In this document: piece after piece, positions 9,096 to 17,880 of the stretch | Layout of the letters: each line of letters begins with the position of its first letter | Numbering within the stretch: position 1 is the first letter of the stretch | Assembly (NCBI RefSeq): GCF_024706985.1 | Contig: NZ_JAMCCX010000007.1 | Coordinates: 37,861-101,860 of the forward strand | Source of the DNA: Alicyclobacillus sp. SP_1 | GTDB taxonomy: Bacteria; Bacillota; Bacilli; Alicyclobacillales; Alicyclobacillaceae | Direction: 5' to 3' | DNA length: 64,000 nucleotides | Translations under genes and position numbers: made by a program | Notes under the pieces: model-generated | The model's database searches: none | Seen by the model: only the letters and a program-made list of their open reading frames with translations | What the model was told of the DNA's origin: nothing

Positions 9096-10299
9096 GAGGC
9101 GCCTCCTCCATGGTAGCAATCTGTTCGACATCTTTGTCGCCTCGACCGGACAGACAAATGACTACAATCTCGTCTGGCGTCATGTGCGGTGCTTCTTTGA
9201 CCACTTGAGCTACGGCATGAGCGCTTTCCAAAGCGGGAATGATACCCTCCAACTTGGACAGAAGGTAAAAAGCGTCGAGTGCCTCACGGTCCGTCACTGG
9301 AACGTAACGGGCGCGGCCCATGTCGTGCAACCAGGCATGTTCTGGGCCAATCCCTGGATAGTCTAGTCCCGCAGAGATGCTGTGAGCAGGTGTGACCTGA
9401 CCGAACTCATCCTGGAGCAAGTAGGTTAGCGAGCCATGGAGAATACCAGGCCGACCGCGATGAATGGAGGCAGCATGTTCTGTCGTGTCTACGCCTCGAC
9501 CTGCCGCTTCACACGCCACGAGCGCCACTTCCTCATCTTCCAAGAAGGGGTAGAACATGCCCATCGCATTGCTGCCACCGCCGACGCAGGCATAAATCCG
9601 GTCGGGAAGTCGACCTTCTAACTCAAGTATGGCGTCTTTCGTCTCATCGCCGATGACCCGCTGGAAATCTCGGACAATGCGCGGATACGGGTGTGGCCCC
9701 ACGACGGACCCGATGATGTAATACGTATCCTCCACGTGTTCCACCCAATGGCGAATGGCTTCGTTTGTGGCGTCTTTGAGTGTTCGCGTCCCGGACACTG
9801 CGGGTACGACTTCGGCTCCCAACATCCGCATACGAAATACGTTCAACGCTTGACGGCGCATGTCCTCCTCACCCATGAATACGGTGCAGGAAAGCCCAAA
9901 TTTCGCAGCCACAGTAGCGGAAGCTACGCCGTGTTGTCCAGCACCCGTCTCCGCAATAATTCGTTTCTTCCCAGTATGAATAGCGAGCAGTGCCTGTCCA
10001 ATTGTGTTGTTGATCTTATGCGCACCTGTATGGTTTAAATCTTCGCGCTTTAGATAAATTCGTGGACCACCCAGTTCGCGCGTCAATCGGTCCGCATAGT
10101 AGAGTCCGGAAGGGCGGCCAGCGAAAGTTTTCAAGTGGTAGTTGAGTTCCCGCTGAAAGTTTGCGTCACTCATCAGGCGGTCATAGTCGCGTTCTAGTTG
10201 ATGGAGCGCGGACATCAGGGTTTCTGGAACATAGCGTCCGCCGTACGCTCCGAATCGTCCATGCTGATCTGGGAAAATCCTATCACTTTGGACCGACAT
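9082..10299 (-). CDS. trpB: Tryptophan synthase beta subunit
   Basis: PLP enzyme that joins indole and serine to tryptophan, in an alpha2-beta2 complex with TrpA. The PLP lysine lies in [14 protein letters not shown], the phosphate loop is GGGSNAMG and the substrate loop is ETGAGQHG, all typical of the TrpB1 class that pairs with TrpA. The ATG at 10299 follows GGCGGTGA; a GTG one codon earlier is possible. It overlaps trpF by about 17 bases. About 405 residues is normal. Confidence 0.97.
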   Translation of the reverse strand: MSVQSDRIFPDQHGRFGAYGGRYVPETLMSALHQLERDYDRLMSDANFQRELNYHLKTFAGRPSGLYYADRLTRELGGPRIYLKREDLNHTGAHKINNTIGQALLAIHTGKKRIIAETGAGQHGVASATVAAKFGLSCTVFMGEEDMRRQALNVFRMRMLGAEVVPAVSGTRTLKDATNEAIRHWVEHVEDTYYIIGSVVGPHPYPRIVRDFQRVIGDETKDAILELEGRLPDRIYACVGGGSNAMGMFYPFLEDEEVALVACEAAGRGVDTTEHAASIHRGRPGILHGSLTYLLQDEFGQVTPAHSISAGLDYPGIGPEHAWLHDMGRARYVPVTDREALDAFYLLSKLEGIIPALESAHAVAQVVKEAPHMTPDEIVVICLSGRGDKDVEQIATMEEAPHGEN

Positions 10300-10975
10300 C
10301 ACTTGTCACCGCCTTTATCAGTTGGTCAATTCGCTCATTGGACTTTCGTCCATTTTTCTCAACACCGGACGAAACGTCAATTCCGATGGGCCGAAAGATG
10401 TTCAGTAACTGGTGCGCGTTTTCTGGTCGAATCCCGCCCGCAACCCAGATATTTGGGCTCGCCGGAGTGGTTTTTATCTGCGGTAGGATGTTCCAATCAA
10501 AGACTTCACCGTTCCCGCCCGTCAGAGATGGCTGCAGTTCGAATTGCCGTGGTGAGGAAGGCATCGCGTCCAGTAAAACAGCCTCCACATGGCCAGAATA
10601 GGCAGCAATTTGAGCATTGACATCCTCAACCGACGTAAAGTTCTTGACAGAAACAGACTTCCACAGTCGCAATCCTTGTTGACGGAGATATGAACAATCC
10701 GCTATCGATTCCTTCCCGTGAAGCTGCACGATATCAAAGTGTGCCATTTCGCGCTCTGCTAAAATAGTCTCCGGCGATTCATCGACATAGACTGCCACGG
10801 TTTGTACGGTATCGCGGACATCATCGACCATCGACCTCATCGCTTCACGCGAAACGCATCGACGACTGGCAGGGACACGAATGAATCCGATATGGGTTAC
10901 CGCAGGATGTTCCGTAAAAGACAGGTCGTCCCCCGGTTGTAAGCCGCAAATCTTCAGTTGAATCGTTGATTTCAT
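10283..10975 (-). CDS. trpF: Phosphoribosylanthranilate isomerase
   Basis: Amadori rearrangement of phosphoribosylanthranilate to CdRP, third step of the tryptophan branch. The LKICGL start motif with the catalytic cysteine, VQLHGKE, VLLDAMP with the catalytic Asp, and the [10 protein letters not shown] and [13 protein letters not shown] phosphate loops are all present in 230 residues. The gene overlaps the trpC stop by four bases (ATGA type). It is a separate gene, not fused to trpC. Confidence 0.96.
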   Translation of the reverse strand: MKSTIQLKICGLQPGDDLSFTEHPAVTHIGFIRVPASRRCVSREAMRSMVDDVRDTVQTVAVYVDESPETILAEREMAHFDIVQLHGKESIADCSYLRQQGLRLWKSVSVKNFTSVEDVNAQIAAYSGHVEAVLLDAMPSSPRQFELQPSLTGGNGEVFDWNILPQIKTTPASPNIWVAGGIRPENAHQLLNIFRPIGIDVSSGVEKNGRKSNERIDQLIKAVTSDVGPK

Positions 10976-11772
10976 GACCTATCGGCCATCCGTAGACGAG
11001 GCACACGTAACGTCTCGAGCATTCCCGCTAGTCCTTCTTCGCCTTGTAACATCAGTGTTTCCCCTACCAGCAATCCTTGCGCTCCGGCATTCGCCATGCG
11101 CCGGGCGTCTTCGCGGCTGCGAATTCCACTCTCGGAAATAACCGGGATTCCTGTGGGAATCAGCGGCATTAACCGCTCAGTTGTCTCTAGAGAGACCTCA
11201 AATGTGTGCAGATTGCGGTGATTGATGCCAAGAACGTCCGGATTCACAGTCAAGGCAGAGTCTAATTCCTCCTCTTCATGGACTTCAACCAATACATCCA
11301 GACCGAGATGCTTCGCATACTCGCTCAATTCCACGAGGCGATTGCTTGGCAGGGCTGCCACAATTAACAGAATTGCATCGGCTCCGGCTTCGTACGCCTC
11401 GTCAATTTGCACTTCGTCGACAATAAAATCCTTTCGCAAAATAGGTAGAGAGACGGCACCGCGAACCGATACCAAATCGTCTATGGAGCCTTGAAAATAG
11501 GTTCTATCCGTCAGTACTGACACGGCTGCAGCGCCAGCCTCAGCGTACTGTGCAGCACGTTCTCTGGGAACGACCTTTAACGCAATGGCACCTTTTGACG
11601 GACTCGCTTTCTTCACTTCCGCAATAATTTGCAGATGGTCACCTCGAGTTACTGCCTGAGAAAACCGATGTTCCGGCCGTGGAAACGCCCTTGTTTGTGT
11701 GACTCGGTGCGATTTTAAGGAGGCGACTTCGGCCTCTTTTGTCTGCAAAATGCGTTCCAAAAACGTATTCAA
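10972..11772 (-). CDS. trpC: Indole-3-glycerol phosphate synthase
   Basis: Closes the indole ring from CdRP, fourth step of the branch. The IIAEVKKASPSKG motif with catalytic Lys and Glu, LRKDFIVDEVQI, LVEVHEEEEL, INHRNL and ISESGI are all present. I chose a TTG start at 11772 because AGGCGGTGA precedes it and it overlaps the trpD stop by four bases. This gives 266 residues, normal for the family; the frame extends upstream inside trpD but without a ribosome site. Confidence 0.95.
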   Translation of the reverse strand: MNTFLERILQTKEAEVASLKSHRVTQTRAFPRPEHRFSQAVTRGDHLQIIAEVKKASPSKGAIALKVVPRERAAQYAEAGAAAVSVLTDRTYFQGSIDDLVSVRGAVSLPILRKDFIVDEVQIDEAYEAGADAILLIVAALPSNRLVELSEYAKHLGLDVLVEVHEEEELDSALTVNPDVLGINHRNLHTFEVSLETTERLMPLIPTGIPVISESGIRSREDARRMANAGAQGLLVGETLMLQGEEGLAGMLETLRVPRLRMADRS

Positions 11773-12812
11773 TGACTCACCGCCTCGGAGAAGTCTGTCT
11801 GACGGGACGCTCGAACCAATTGCTTGAGTGTCGTTTGTGCCCGACCGCAATCGATGGTATCGGCAGCTAAACATACTCCCTCGCGAATGGACGATGCGCG
11901 ACCTCCTACGTAGAGGGCGGCACCTGCATTGAACAGTACAGCGTCACGAGTAGGTCCGCGCTGCTCTCCGGACAGAATGGCCTCGACGATGGACGCATTT
12001 TCCACTGCTGTTCCGCCCGCCAACGTACTGACCGGAGCCGCGTTCAATCCGACATCGGATGGAGAGATTTCGTAAAGCTGTACAGTTCCATGTTTTAATT
12101 CTGCCACATAAGTTGGGCCCGACAAAGAAAATTCGTCCAAACCGTCTTGACCGTGCACGACTAGTGCATGCTCGCTCTGCAACTGCCGAAGGGCTTCCGC
12201 GACAATCGGTACGAGCCGCTCGGCATATACGCCAAGCACCTGTCTCTTAACTCCTGCGGGATTTGTCAAGGGACCAAGGACATTAAAAATGGTTCGAAAT
12301 CCCAGTTGTTTTCTAGGACCCGCCGCATATTTCATGGCTGGATGGTAATTGCGGGCAAAGAGGAAACAAATTCCGCAAGACTCTAAGCAGGCTCTCGCGG
12401 ACGCTGGTTGAGAATCCACTTGTACGCCAAGCGCCTCAAGGACGTCTGCACTGCCACTTTTGCTCGTCGCTGCACGATTACCGTGTTTGGCAATCGGTAC
12501 ACCGGCCGCAGCAGCCACGATAGCCGCAGCCGTCGATATATTAAAGGTGTTCAAACCATCTCCACCAGTTCCACATGTGTCGACTGCGCCTAGGTCTGCT
12601 TGTACAGTAATACCGTGCGAGCGCATGGCACTTGCGAAGCCGGCGATTTCGTCCGGTGTCTCGCCGCGCACCGCAATCGCAGCCAATACCCCGGCTGTCT
12701 GAACTTCCGACACGCCACCACTCATCAGTTCTAAGGTAAAGGCTTCAGCGAGTTCGAACGTCAACGTTTTTCCGGACCCTACGGTTTGTAACACTGTTTC
12801 AATCGTGCTCAT
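11769..12812 (-). CDS. trpD: Anthranilate phosphoribosyltransferase, first gene of the trp transcript
   Basis: Joins anthranilate to PRPP. VDTCGTGGDGLNTFNIST carries the PRPP-binding loop and KHGNRAATSKSGSADVLEALG the anthranilate pocket; the 347-residue length is normal. In B. subtilis trpE comes first in this operon. Here trpD is the first gene after the leader, and no trpE or trpG occurs anywhere in the window. Its ribosome site lies inside a regular run of GAG triplets, which suggests direct translational control by TRAP in addition to leader attenuation. Confidence 0.96.
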   Translation of the reverse strand: MSTIETVLQTVGSGKTLTFELAEAFTLELMSGGVSEVQTAGVLAAIAVRGETPDEIAGFASAMRSHGITVQADLGAVDTCGTGGDGLNTFNISTAAAIVAAAAGVPIAKHGNRAATSKSGSADVLEALGVQVDSQPASARACLESCGICFLFARNYHPAMKYAAGPRKQLGFRTIFNVLGPLTNPAGVKRQVLGVYAERLVPIVAEALRQLQSEHALVVHGQDGLDEFSLSGPTYVAELKHGTVQLYEISPSDVGLNAAPVSTLAGGTAVENASIVEAILSGEQRGPTRDAVLFNAGAALYVGGRASSIREGVCLAADTIDCGRAQTTLKQLVRASRQTDFSEAVSH

Positions 12813-12815
12813 AAA

Positions 12816-12843
12816 CTCCGCTCCACTCCTCTCATCTTTTCTC
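12816..12843 (-). promoter_or_regulatory. Putative second TRAP site overlapping the trpD ribosome binding site
   Basis: Read on the RNA strand, GAG triplets fall at 12843-12841, 12833-12831, 12828-12826, 12823-12821 and 12818-12816, with AAG at 12838-12836. All are in one exact five-base phase (NAG plus two bases). The last triplets cover the Shine-Dalgarno region immediately before the trpD ATG at 12812. TRAP is known to bind 9-11 such triplets and to block translation at trpG and similar genes. Six triplets in phase is short but very regular, so occupancy here would hide the ribosome site. Confidence 0.6.
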
Positions 12844-12903
12844 CGGCCACAACCCGTCGGAGGACTTTGCTGTTAAGGCATGTCAGAAGTCGAACTGAGA
12901 TAC

Positions 12904-12943
12904 AAAAAAATCCACTAGTTAGGAAGGCAACCTAACGCGTGGA
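12904..12943 (-). terminator. Leader terminator (attenuator) of the trp operon
   Basis: RNA-strand hairpin with outer arms TCCAC/GTGGA and inner arms GTTAGG/CCTAAC (12911-12943), a 7-base loop, and a run of seven U after it (12910-12904). It lies between the promoter and trpD, after the TRAP site. The 3' arm contains CTAACT (12922-12917 on the RNA), complementary to AGUUAG inside the TRAP site (13034-13029). A competing antiterminator is therefore possible when TRAP is absent. The terminator is clear; the antiterminator pairing is short (6 bp) and inferred. Confidence 0.85.
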
Positions 12944-13008
12944 CGTATCCCAATCGGAAGCTTTGCAACTTCCGCTCTGATGTCAAATGGTTCACCAATA
13001 CATCAGGT

Positions 13009-13047
13009 CTCGTCTCCGCTCGCCTCAACTAACTCTCTGCTCTACTA
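13009..13047 (-). promoter_or_regulatory. TRAP binding site in the trp leader (eight NAG triplets)
   Basis: The RNA reads UAG, GAG, GAG, UAG, GAG, GAG, GAG, GAG, with spacers of 2, 2, 3, 2, 2, 2 and 2 bases. This is the signature of a TRAP target; B. subtilis trp leader RNA has eleven. It starts about 60 bases after the predicted transcription start, and a small stem (CCGG...CCGG) lies just 5' of it, similar in position to the known 5' stem-loop. The matching protein gene, mtrB, is at 47,550-47,777. Confidence 0.88.
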
Positions 13048-13116
13048 CACCGGACATCGTGCTACGGACGTCCCGGGCGGTACACGCGAAATTTAGACAC
13101 TCACTGTTTCTAACGG

Positions 13117-13145
13117 ATCATACGCAAATCCACGGTATTCGTCAA
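13117..13145 (-). promoter_or_regulatory. Sigma-A promoter of the trp leader
   Basis: Minus-strand TTGACG (13145-13140), a 17-base spacer and TATGAT (13122-13117), close to the vegetative consensus. It lies 55 bases after the aroH stop and predicts a start near 13,110, giving a leader of about 300 bases before trpD. The rest of the 12,813-13,200 gap is explained by the TRAP sites, the terminator and a small GGAAG/CTTCC hairpin near 12,955-12,975. Confidence 0.85.
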
Positions 13146-13200
13146 CCGTTTCCTGAGATTTTACGCTGGCCTCCGGATGTTTGTGAGCTCTATCCTCAGC

Positions 13201-13575
13201 TCAACCGCTGGATTTCACTAAATCTGGACGTAGATGGACGGCGTCTCGAAGATAGATGTGGTGGAGCTCAGATTGCTCTTTGTCGGTGTTAATGTGGAGC
13301 AACAGGCGAATGCACTTCGGCTGGCTTCCGTCAATGTTAAGTTCCGTCGCGCACATGAGCGGTACCCACTGCCAACCTGGGCGAGAGCGAACAGCTTTGG
13401 CTGGAAATGCCGCCGTTAAATCCGGCGTCATCGTAAACAAAATGCTGGCAACGTCGTCCACATCCAGTTCATTTTCGCGAATAATCGTGTCCATCAGCTC
13501 TCTGGTTGCAAAGGAAATGGCTGATTCCGTATTTTCTTCCACCGATGTCGCCCCTCGAAGACCACGAACTTTCAT
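13201..13575 (-). CDS. aroH: Chorismate mutase, AroH class
   Basis: Converts chorismate to prephenate, the branch towards Phe and Tyr. The product is a monofunctional 124-residue AroH-type enzyme, recognised from the N-terminal MKVRGLRGATSVEENT with its active-site arginine, and from SILFTMTPDL, AFPAKAVR and the VPLMCATELNIDGS segment. The start at 13575 has a purine-rich GGGAGCAGAGAG site; the frame continues upstream without one. It lies 37 bases after aroB and is last before the trp promoter, as in B. subtilis aroF-aroB-aroH order. Confidence 0.95.
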   Translation of the reverse strand: MKVRGLRGATSVEENTESAISFATRELMDTIIRENELDVDDVASILFTMTPDLTAAFPAKAVRSRPGWQWVPLMCATELNIDGSQPKCIRLLLHINTDKEQSELHHIYLRDAVHLRPDLVKSSG

Positions 13576-13612
13576 TCTCTCTGCTCCCTCTCTCTGATAT
13601 GAACGAGGCCAC

Positions 13613-14698
13613 TCAAGCATCGTTCATGTCCGTCCACGCGCGTTTGACGAGCGCCTCAGGGACGTCATGAAATATTTCCGCTCTGCCGATGCCCGTGGGT
13701 AACGCGAATGTCCAACCGCTGGTCGTGTTCTTCTTGTCCATCTCCAGTTTGCTCCGCAAATCTTCATACGTTACGGACTTTGCCCGAATTGGCAACCCAT
13801 GTCGTGTCAAGACATCCTGAATGGCATCTCTGTCTGCCGGACTGAGCACGCCCATCAGCACCGCGAGATGAGCTTCAACGGCGAGCCCAATCGCAACCGC
13901 CTCTCCGTGAGACCATCGATAATGACTCCAAGATTCAACCGCATGACCAAGATTGTGGCCAATGTTGAGCAGCATCCTCGGTCCCTGTTCGTGTTCGTCC
14001 TCTGAGACCACCTTCACCTTGACGCGCATCGCCCGTGTCAGCAAATCCTCCGTCCGCTCTGGTCCAGGGTATTCTGAATACGGCACATAACCCAATTCTT
14101 GGAACAGAGATTCGTCTCCAAGAATCGCATGCTTGATGACTTCCGCCATTCCGGATTTCCATTCCCGGACTGGTAACGTTGCGAGTGTCTCGGGGTCCAT
14201 AAGGATGGCCCAGGGAGCGTAAAAAGAGCCGACTAAATTTTTCCCCACCGCTAAATTGACGCCAACTTTTCCACCAATTGCACTATCATGCGCCAACAGA
14301 GTGGTCGGAACTTGAACGTATCGAATTCCTCGCAGGTACGTGGAGGCGACAAAGCCAGCCAAGTCCCCCACGACTCCTCCGCCCACAGCCAATATCACCG
14401 TATTTCTGCGAACTCTGCGAGTGGCCAATTGACTGTAGAGAAATTCCGCCATGGCTAGCGACTTGGAGGCTTCTCCAGAGGGTACCGAGATGGTGTCCAC
14501 GAATAAAGACGCAGCCTCGAGCGACTTAACCATTCGCTGAACGTGGCCCGCTCTGTCGACATGGTCGTCGGTAATCACGAGAAACATCGGCGAGGACAGA
14601 CCCTCCGACTGTAAAATGTCTGCGGTTCTCTGCAACAGCCCCTGTTCCACCAACACAGGATACGTTCTGAGTTGGGACTCCACCCATAAGCGAGTCAT
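13613..14698 (-). CDS. aroB: 3-dehydroquinate synthase
   Basis: NAD- and metal-dependent cyclisation of DAHP to 3-dehydroquinate, second shikimate step. GGGVVGDLAGFVASTYLRGI, the VPTTLLAHDSAIGGKVGVN catalytic segment, KSGMAEVIKH and the metal ligands in NIGHNLGHAVE and SHGEAVAIG are all present in 361 residues. The start overlaps the aroC stop by four bases (ATGA), so it is coupled to aroC. Confidence 0.97.
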   Translation of the reverse strand: MTRLWVESQLRTYPVLVEQGLLQRTADILQSEGLSSPMFLVITDDHVDRAGHVQRMVKSLEAASLFVDTISVPSGEASKSLAMAEFLYSQLATRRVRRNTVILAVGGGVVGDLAGFVASTYLRGIRYVQVPTTLLAHDSAIGGKVGVNLAVGKNLVGSFYAPWAILMDPETLATLPVREWKSGMAEVIKHAILGDESLFQELGYVPYSEYPGPERTEDLLTRAMRVKVKVVSEDEHEQGPRMLLNIGHNLGHAVESWSHYRWSHGEAVAIGLAVEAHLAVLMGVLSPADRDAIQDVLTRHGLPIRAKSVTYEDLRSKLEMDKKNTTSGWTFALPTGIGRAEIFHDVPEALVKRAWTDMNDA

Positions 14699-15852
14699 CG
14701 CTTTGCCACCTGGTTCATATAAGACTGATAGTTTGTTCTAATTTCCGCCATGGAATCGCCGCCAAATTTCTCTAAAAATGCCTCGGCAATGACCCATGCC
14801 ACCACATTTTCACCGACGACCGAAGCGGCAGGCACGGCACAGTGATCTGATCTCTCGATGCTGGCTAACTGAACTTCCTTCGTGACCATGTCCACACTCG
14901 GCAGCGGATTGTACAAAGTTGAGATGGGCTTCATCGCGACTCGCACTAGAATGTCTTCGCCATTGCTCATGCCGCCCTCAATTCCGCCAGCTCCATTCGT
15001 CGGTCGCGAATATTTCCCGTGCTCATATAGAATGGCATCGTGAACCTCCGACCCAAATTTCCGGGCCGCTTCAAATCCATCGCCTATTTCCACGCCTTTC
15101 ATAGCTTGAACACTCATCAACGCACCCGCCAAACGACCATCCAGCTTGCGATCCGGTTGTACATGGGACCCGAGCCCCACAGGACATCCGCGCACCACAA
15201 CGGTGTACACACCGCCGACGGTGTCTCCGCGCTCTTTGGCTTCGTCTACTTTTGCAATCATTTGCGCCTCTGCTACAGCATCGGCCGTACGCATCACAGA
15301 GGTTGCTGTAGCTTCGGTCAGTTTGCTCCAATCGCTCGTGTCCACGGTCGCCTGTACTCCACCGATTTCCGTCACAAACGCAGTCACGTCAATAGAAAAG
15401 GCGGCGAGCAGTTGGCGGGCGAGGGCTCCGATAGCAACCATCGTAGCTGTATTTCGCGCGCTCGCACGTTCGAGCACGTTGCGCAGATCGACGTGTTCGT
15501 ATTTTAGTCCGCCCGCTAAATCTGCGTGTCCAGGGCGAGGGCGATTCACCTCGCGGAGATTTTCCGGAGCAGCATCCCACACTGCCATCTTCTCGGTCCA
15601 ATTTTTAAAGTCACGATTGGCGACATGCATCGTAATGGGAGAACCTAGCGTGTACCCAAACCGGACGCCGCTGGTAATTTCTACGGTGTCCGTTTCAATT
15701 TGCATGCGCCGCCCCCGACCATAACCGAGTTGCCGACGCCGCAACTGTTCATCGATAGCCGGCTTGCTGAGTTGCAGTCCGCTCGGCATTCCATCGACTA
15801 TGACGGTCAATTCTGGACCATGACTTTCTCCAGCAGACAAATAACGCAGCAT
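14695..15852 (-). CDS. aroC: Chorismate synthase
   Basis: Reduced-FMN-dependent conversion of EPSP to chorismate, the last common step. The GESHGPELT start, RRMQIETD, RPGHADLAGGLKY, ASARNTATMVAIGALA and the C-terminal RSDHCAVPAASVVGE are typical; 385 residues is normal. The start at 15852 follows GGAGGGGTTGCCG. Only 19 bases separate it from the upstream M42-family gene, so the aro genes probably share a transcript with the peptidase trio. Bacillus literature calls this gene aroF. Confidence 0.97.
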   Translation of the reverse strand: MLRYLSAGESHGPELTVIVDGMPSGLQLSKPAIDEQLRRRQLGYGRGRRMQIETDTVEITSGVRFGYTLGSPITMHVANRDFKNWTEKMAVWDAAPENLREVNRPRPGHADLAGGLKYEHVDLRNVLERASARNTATMVAIGALARQLLAAFSIDVTAFVTEIGGVQATVDTSDWSKLTEATATSVMRTADAVAEAQMIAKVDEAKERGDTVGGVYTVVVRGCPVGLGSHVQPDRKLDGRLAGALMSVQAMKGVEIGDGFEAARKFGSEVHDAILYEHGKYSRPTNGAGGIEGGMSNGEDILVRVAMKPISTLYNPLPSVDMVTKEVQLASIERSDHCAVPAASVVGENVVAWVIAEAFLEKFGGDSMAEIRTNYQSYMNQVAKR

Positions 15853-15871
15853 CGGCAACCCCTCCGTTGTC

Positions 15872-16858
15872 TTATTGATACGCCTTGGCGGCAGCAATGA
15901 CCAAGTCTTTGACAGCTTGCACATCGTTGATGTTGACGACCGTGGAAATGCCGCCGACGTAACGCGCTGGATAGGAAATGGAGCCTACCAGCACTCCGGA
16001 TTGCGACAAATGATAAGCCCCCGAATCCGACTTTCCATTTGGCCAAACCTCGTACTGGACGTTTATCTTCATTTCATCCGCAGCCTTTCGCAACAGGTCT
16101 TTCATCGCGAGCGGAATGACAATCGTTCCATCGAGAATTTTAATGGCGGGCCCTTGGCCAAGCGATAGTTCCATACGAGTTGCTTTCGGCATATCGCCTG
16201 CAGGAGCAGCATCAATCACAAAGACGACGTCCGGTTCAAGCGCGAACGCAGCAGTTTTTGCGCCGCGGGCCCCCACCGTAGACTGGGCCGCCAATACGAG
16301 CGAGACACGCCGACCTTCACCGGCCAACGCGCGAAATGCTTCGATGGCTGCAGCACAGCCAGCGCGATTGTCCAGCGCGCGTCCCGCAAGGCAATCGCCT
16401 TCGAGTTCAACGACCGGTTCCAGGGCAACGCCGCACGTGCCAATTGGAGTAAGGGCATTCGCCTCGGCGGCAGTTTGACAACCGAGATCGACATAAAGGT
16501 GGTCGTAGGTCACATTTTCCGCACGCACTTCCGATTCCACACCAACAATACCGATAGAGCCGCCCGTAAACTGCACATGGCGGCCAATCAAACGGCCAGG
16601 CTGCAGGTCGCCGACGGACAGAATGCGCAGATAGCCGTTGTCCTCGACGTGAATCACCATGACTCCCGGCTCGTCGATGTGCGCCGAGATAGCTACGTGC
16701 GGTCCATGACCTGCTTTCTTGACGATGCCATTTCCGAGCACGTCGATGTGCGTCTCATCGGCGATGTCTTCCAAGGACCGAAGAAGGTCTGGCAATGCGT
16801 TGCGTTCATATCCGGAGGGGATGATTTGACTGGCGAGTTGTCGAATAAATTCTTTCAT
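15872..16858 (-). CDS. M42 family aminopeptidase homologue lacking catalytic residues
   Basis: A 328-residue paralogue of the two upstream M42 (TET-type) aminopeptidases. It keeps the first metal ligand motif SAHIDEPG and the RALDNR motif, and the overall fold appears complete. Where the family has the catalytic and metal-binding pair QEE followed by G-x-RGA, this protein has AAQSTVGARGA, so both glutamates are gone. Near the C-terminus the metal-ligand histidine of RYxH is replaced (ARYVGGIST). It is therefore probably an inactive or regulatory subunit, perhaps assembling with its neighbours. The start is taken at 16858, four bases inside the upstream stop; a start three codons earlier is possible. 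Confidence 0.8.
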   Translation of the reverse strand: MKEFIRQLASQIIPSGYERNALPDLLRSLEDIADETHIDVLGNGIVKKAGHGPHVAISAHIDEPGVMVIHVEDNGYLRILSVGDLQPGRLIGRHVQFTGGSIGIVGVESEVRAENVTYDHLYVDLGCQTAAEANALTPIGTCGVALEPVVELEGDCLAGRALDNRAGCAAAIEAFRALAGEGRRVSLVLAAQSTVGARGAKTAAFALEPDVVFVIDAAPAGDMPKATRMELSLGQGPAIKILDGTIVIPLAMKDLLRKAADEMKINVQYEVWPNGKSDSGAYHLSQSGVLVGSISYPARYVGGISTVVNINDVQAVKDLVIAAAKAYQ

Positions 16859-17880
16859 GCGTTCCATCGTCCTTCCTGAATTTCCGTAATGGCAGCACAG
16901 ACGAGTTGCAAAGAGGCTTGATAGTCGTCGAGAGAAATAATTTGTGCGGGAGCGTGAATGTAGCGAACGGGCACGGAAATGGCTCCGCCGACAATTCCTT
17001 CGCGAACTTTGTGAATCGCGCCAAAATCGTTCGATCCGCCCTTCACTCGCCTCAACTGCCATGGGATATTGTGCTTTTCGGCGGTGGCGATTAAAAATTC
17101 CAGAAACCGTGCGTCTGCGAGGGTCTGGCCGTCTTGCACGGTGAGTGCCGGGCCTTTTCCAAGGACGGTCGACTGTCCATGGGAAGGCGCATCCACGACG
17201 TCGAAACAGACCGTGCCCTCAACGGCAATGGCAATATCCGGGTTGATGCGATAAGCAGCTGCCGTCGCTCCACGCAGTCCGATTTCTTCTTGAACAGTGA
17301 AAACGCCAGTTACGGGAATTTGCCACTGCCGCTCCATGGCTTCTGCAACGATTGAGCAACCGACGCGGTCGTCAAAAGACTTTGCCTTTGCGGCACGCTC
17401 GCCAATTTCCGCGTACTCCGTGGCAAAGACAGCCACGTCGCCGAGTTGAATGTGCGCCAGTGCCTCGTCTTTTGACTGAGCTCCGATGTCGATATAGAGC
17501 TGATCCATACGAAGTGGCTTTTTGCGCTCTTCCATGGTTTGGAGGTGAATCGGTTTTGACCCGATGACTCCATACCGTTTTTCGGACCCGATGCGCACTG
17601 GTTTTGACACGAGCACTCGTGGGTCAATGCCTCCGAGAGGGCGAAAGCGCAGCAATCCGTTGTCCTCGGCATGGACAATCATCATACCCACTTCATCCAT
17701 ATGCGCATCCAGCATGACCCGCGGGCCAGTTTTGTCCGAATGCTTTTCTGCAAACAAATTGCCGAGGACATCGGTGTACATGTGGTCGACTTTGTCTGAA
17801 AGTTGCTCACGGAGAAGATTCCGCACTTCGTCTTCAAATCCAGATGGACCCATTGCTTCCGTTAATTGTTTTAATAGCAT
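16855..17880 (-). CDS. M42 family metallo-aminopeptidase (TET type)
   Basis: Cytosolic, self-compartmentalising di-metal aminopeptidase that trims peptides. The ligand and catalytic motifs are intact: LDAHMDEVG, SFDDRVG, VQEEIGLRGA, IAVEGTV and VPVRYIHAP. At 341 residues it is normal for the family, which forms dodecameric shells. It overlaps the next M42 gene by about 10 bases upstream and the degenerate paralogue by four bases downstream, so the three are one translational unit. The specificity (Glu, Lys or hydrophobic residues) cannot be read from the sequence. Confidence 0.93.
   Translation of the reverse strand: MLLKQLTEAMGPSGFEDEVRNLLREQLSDKVDHMYTDVLGNLFAEKHSDKTGPRVMLDAHMDEVGMMIVHAEDNGLLRFRPLGGIDPRVLVSKPVRIGSEKRYGVIGSKPIHLQTMEERKKPLRMDQLYIDIGAQSKDEALAHIQLGDVAVFATEYAEIGERAAKAKSFDDRVGCSIVAEAMERQWQIPVTGVFTVQEEIGLRGATAAAYRINPDIAIAVEGTVCFDVVDAPSHGQSTVLGKGPALTVQDGQTLADARFLEFLIATAEKHNIPWQLRRVKGGSNDFGAIHKVREGIVGGAISVPVRYIHAPAQIISLDDYQASLQLVCAAITEIQEGRWNA

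Noticed and set aside
13577..13594. CTC-rich stretch before aroH as a further TRAP site
   Set aside because: GAG triplets occur, but they do not keep a five-base phase over more than two units; it reads better as a purine-rich ribosome site.
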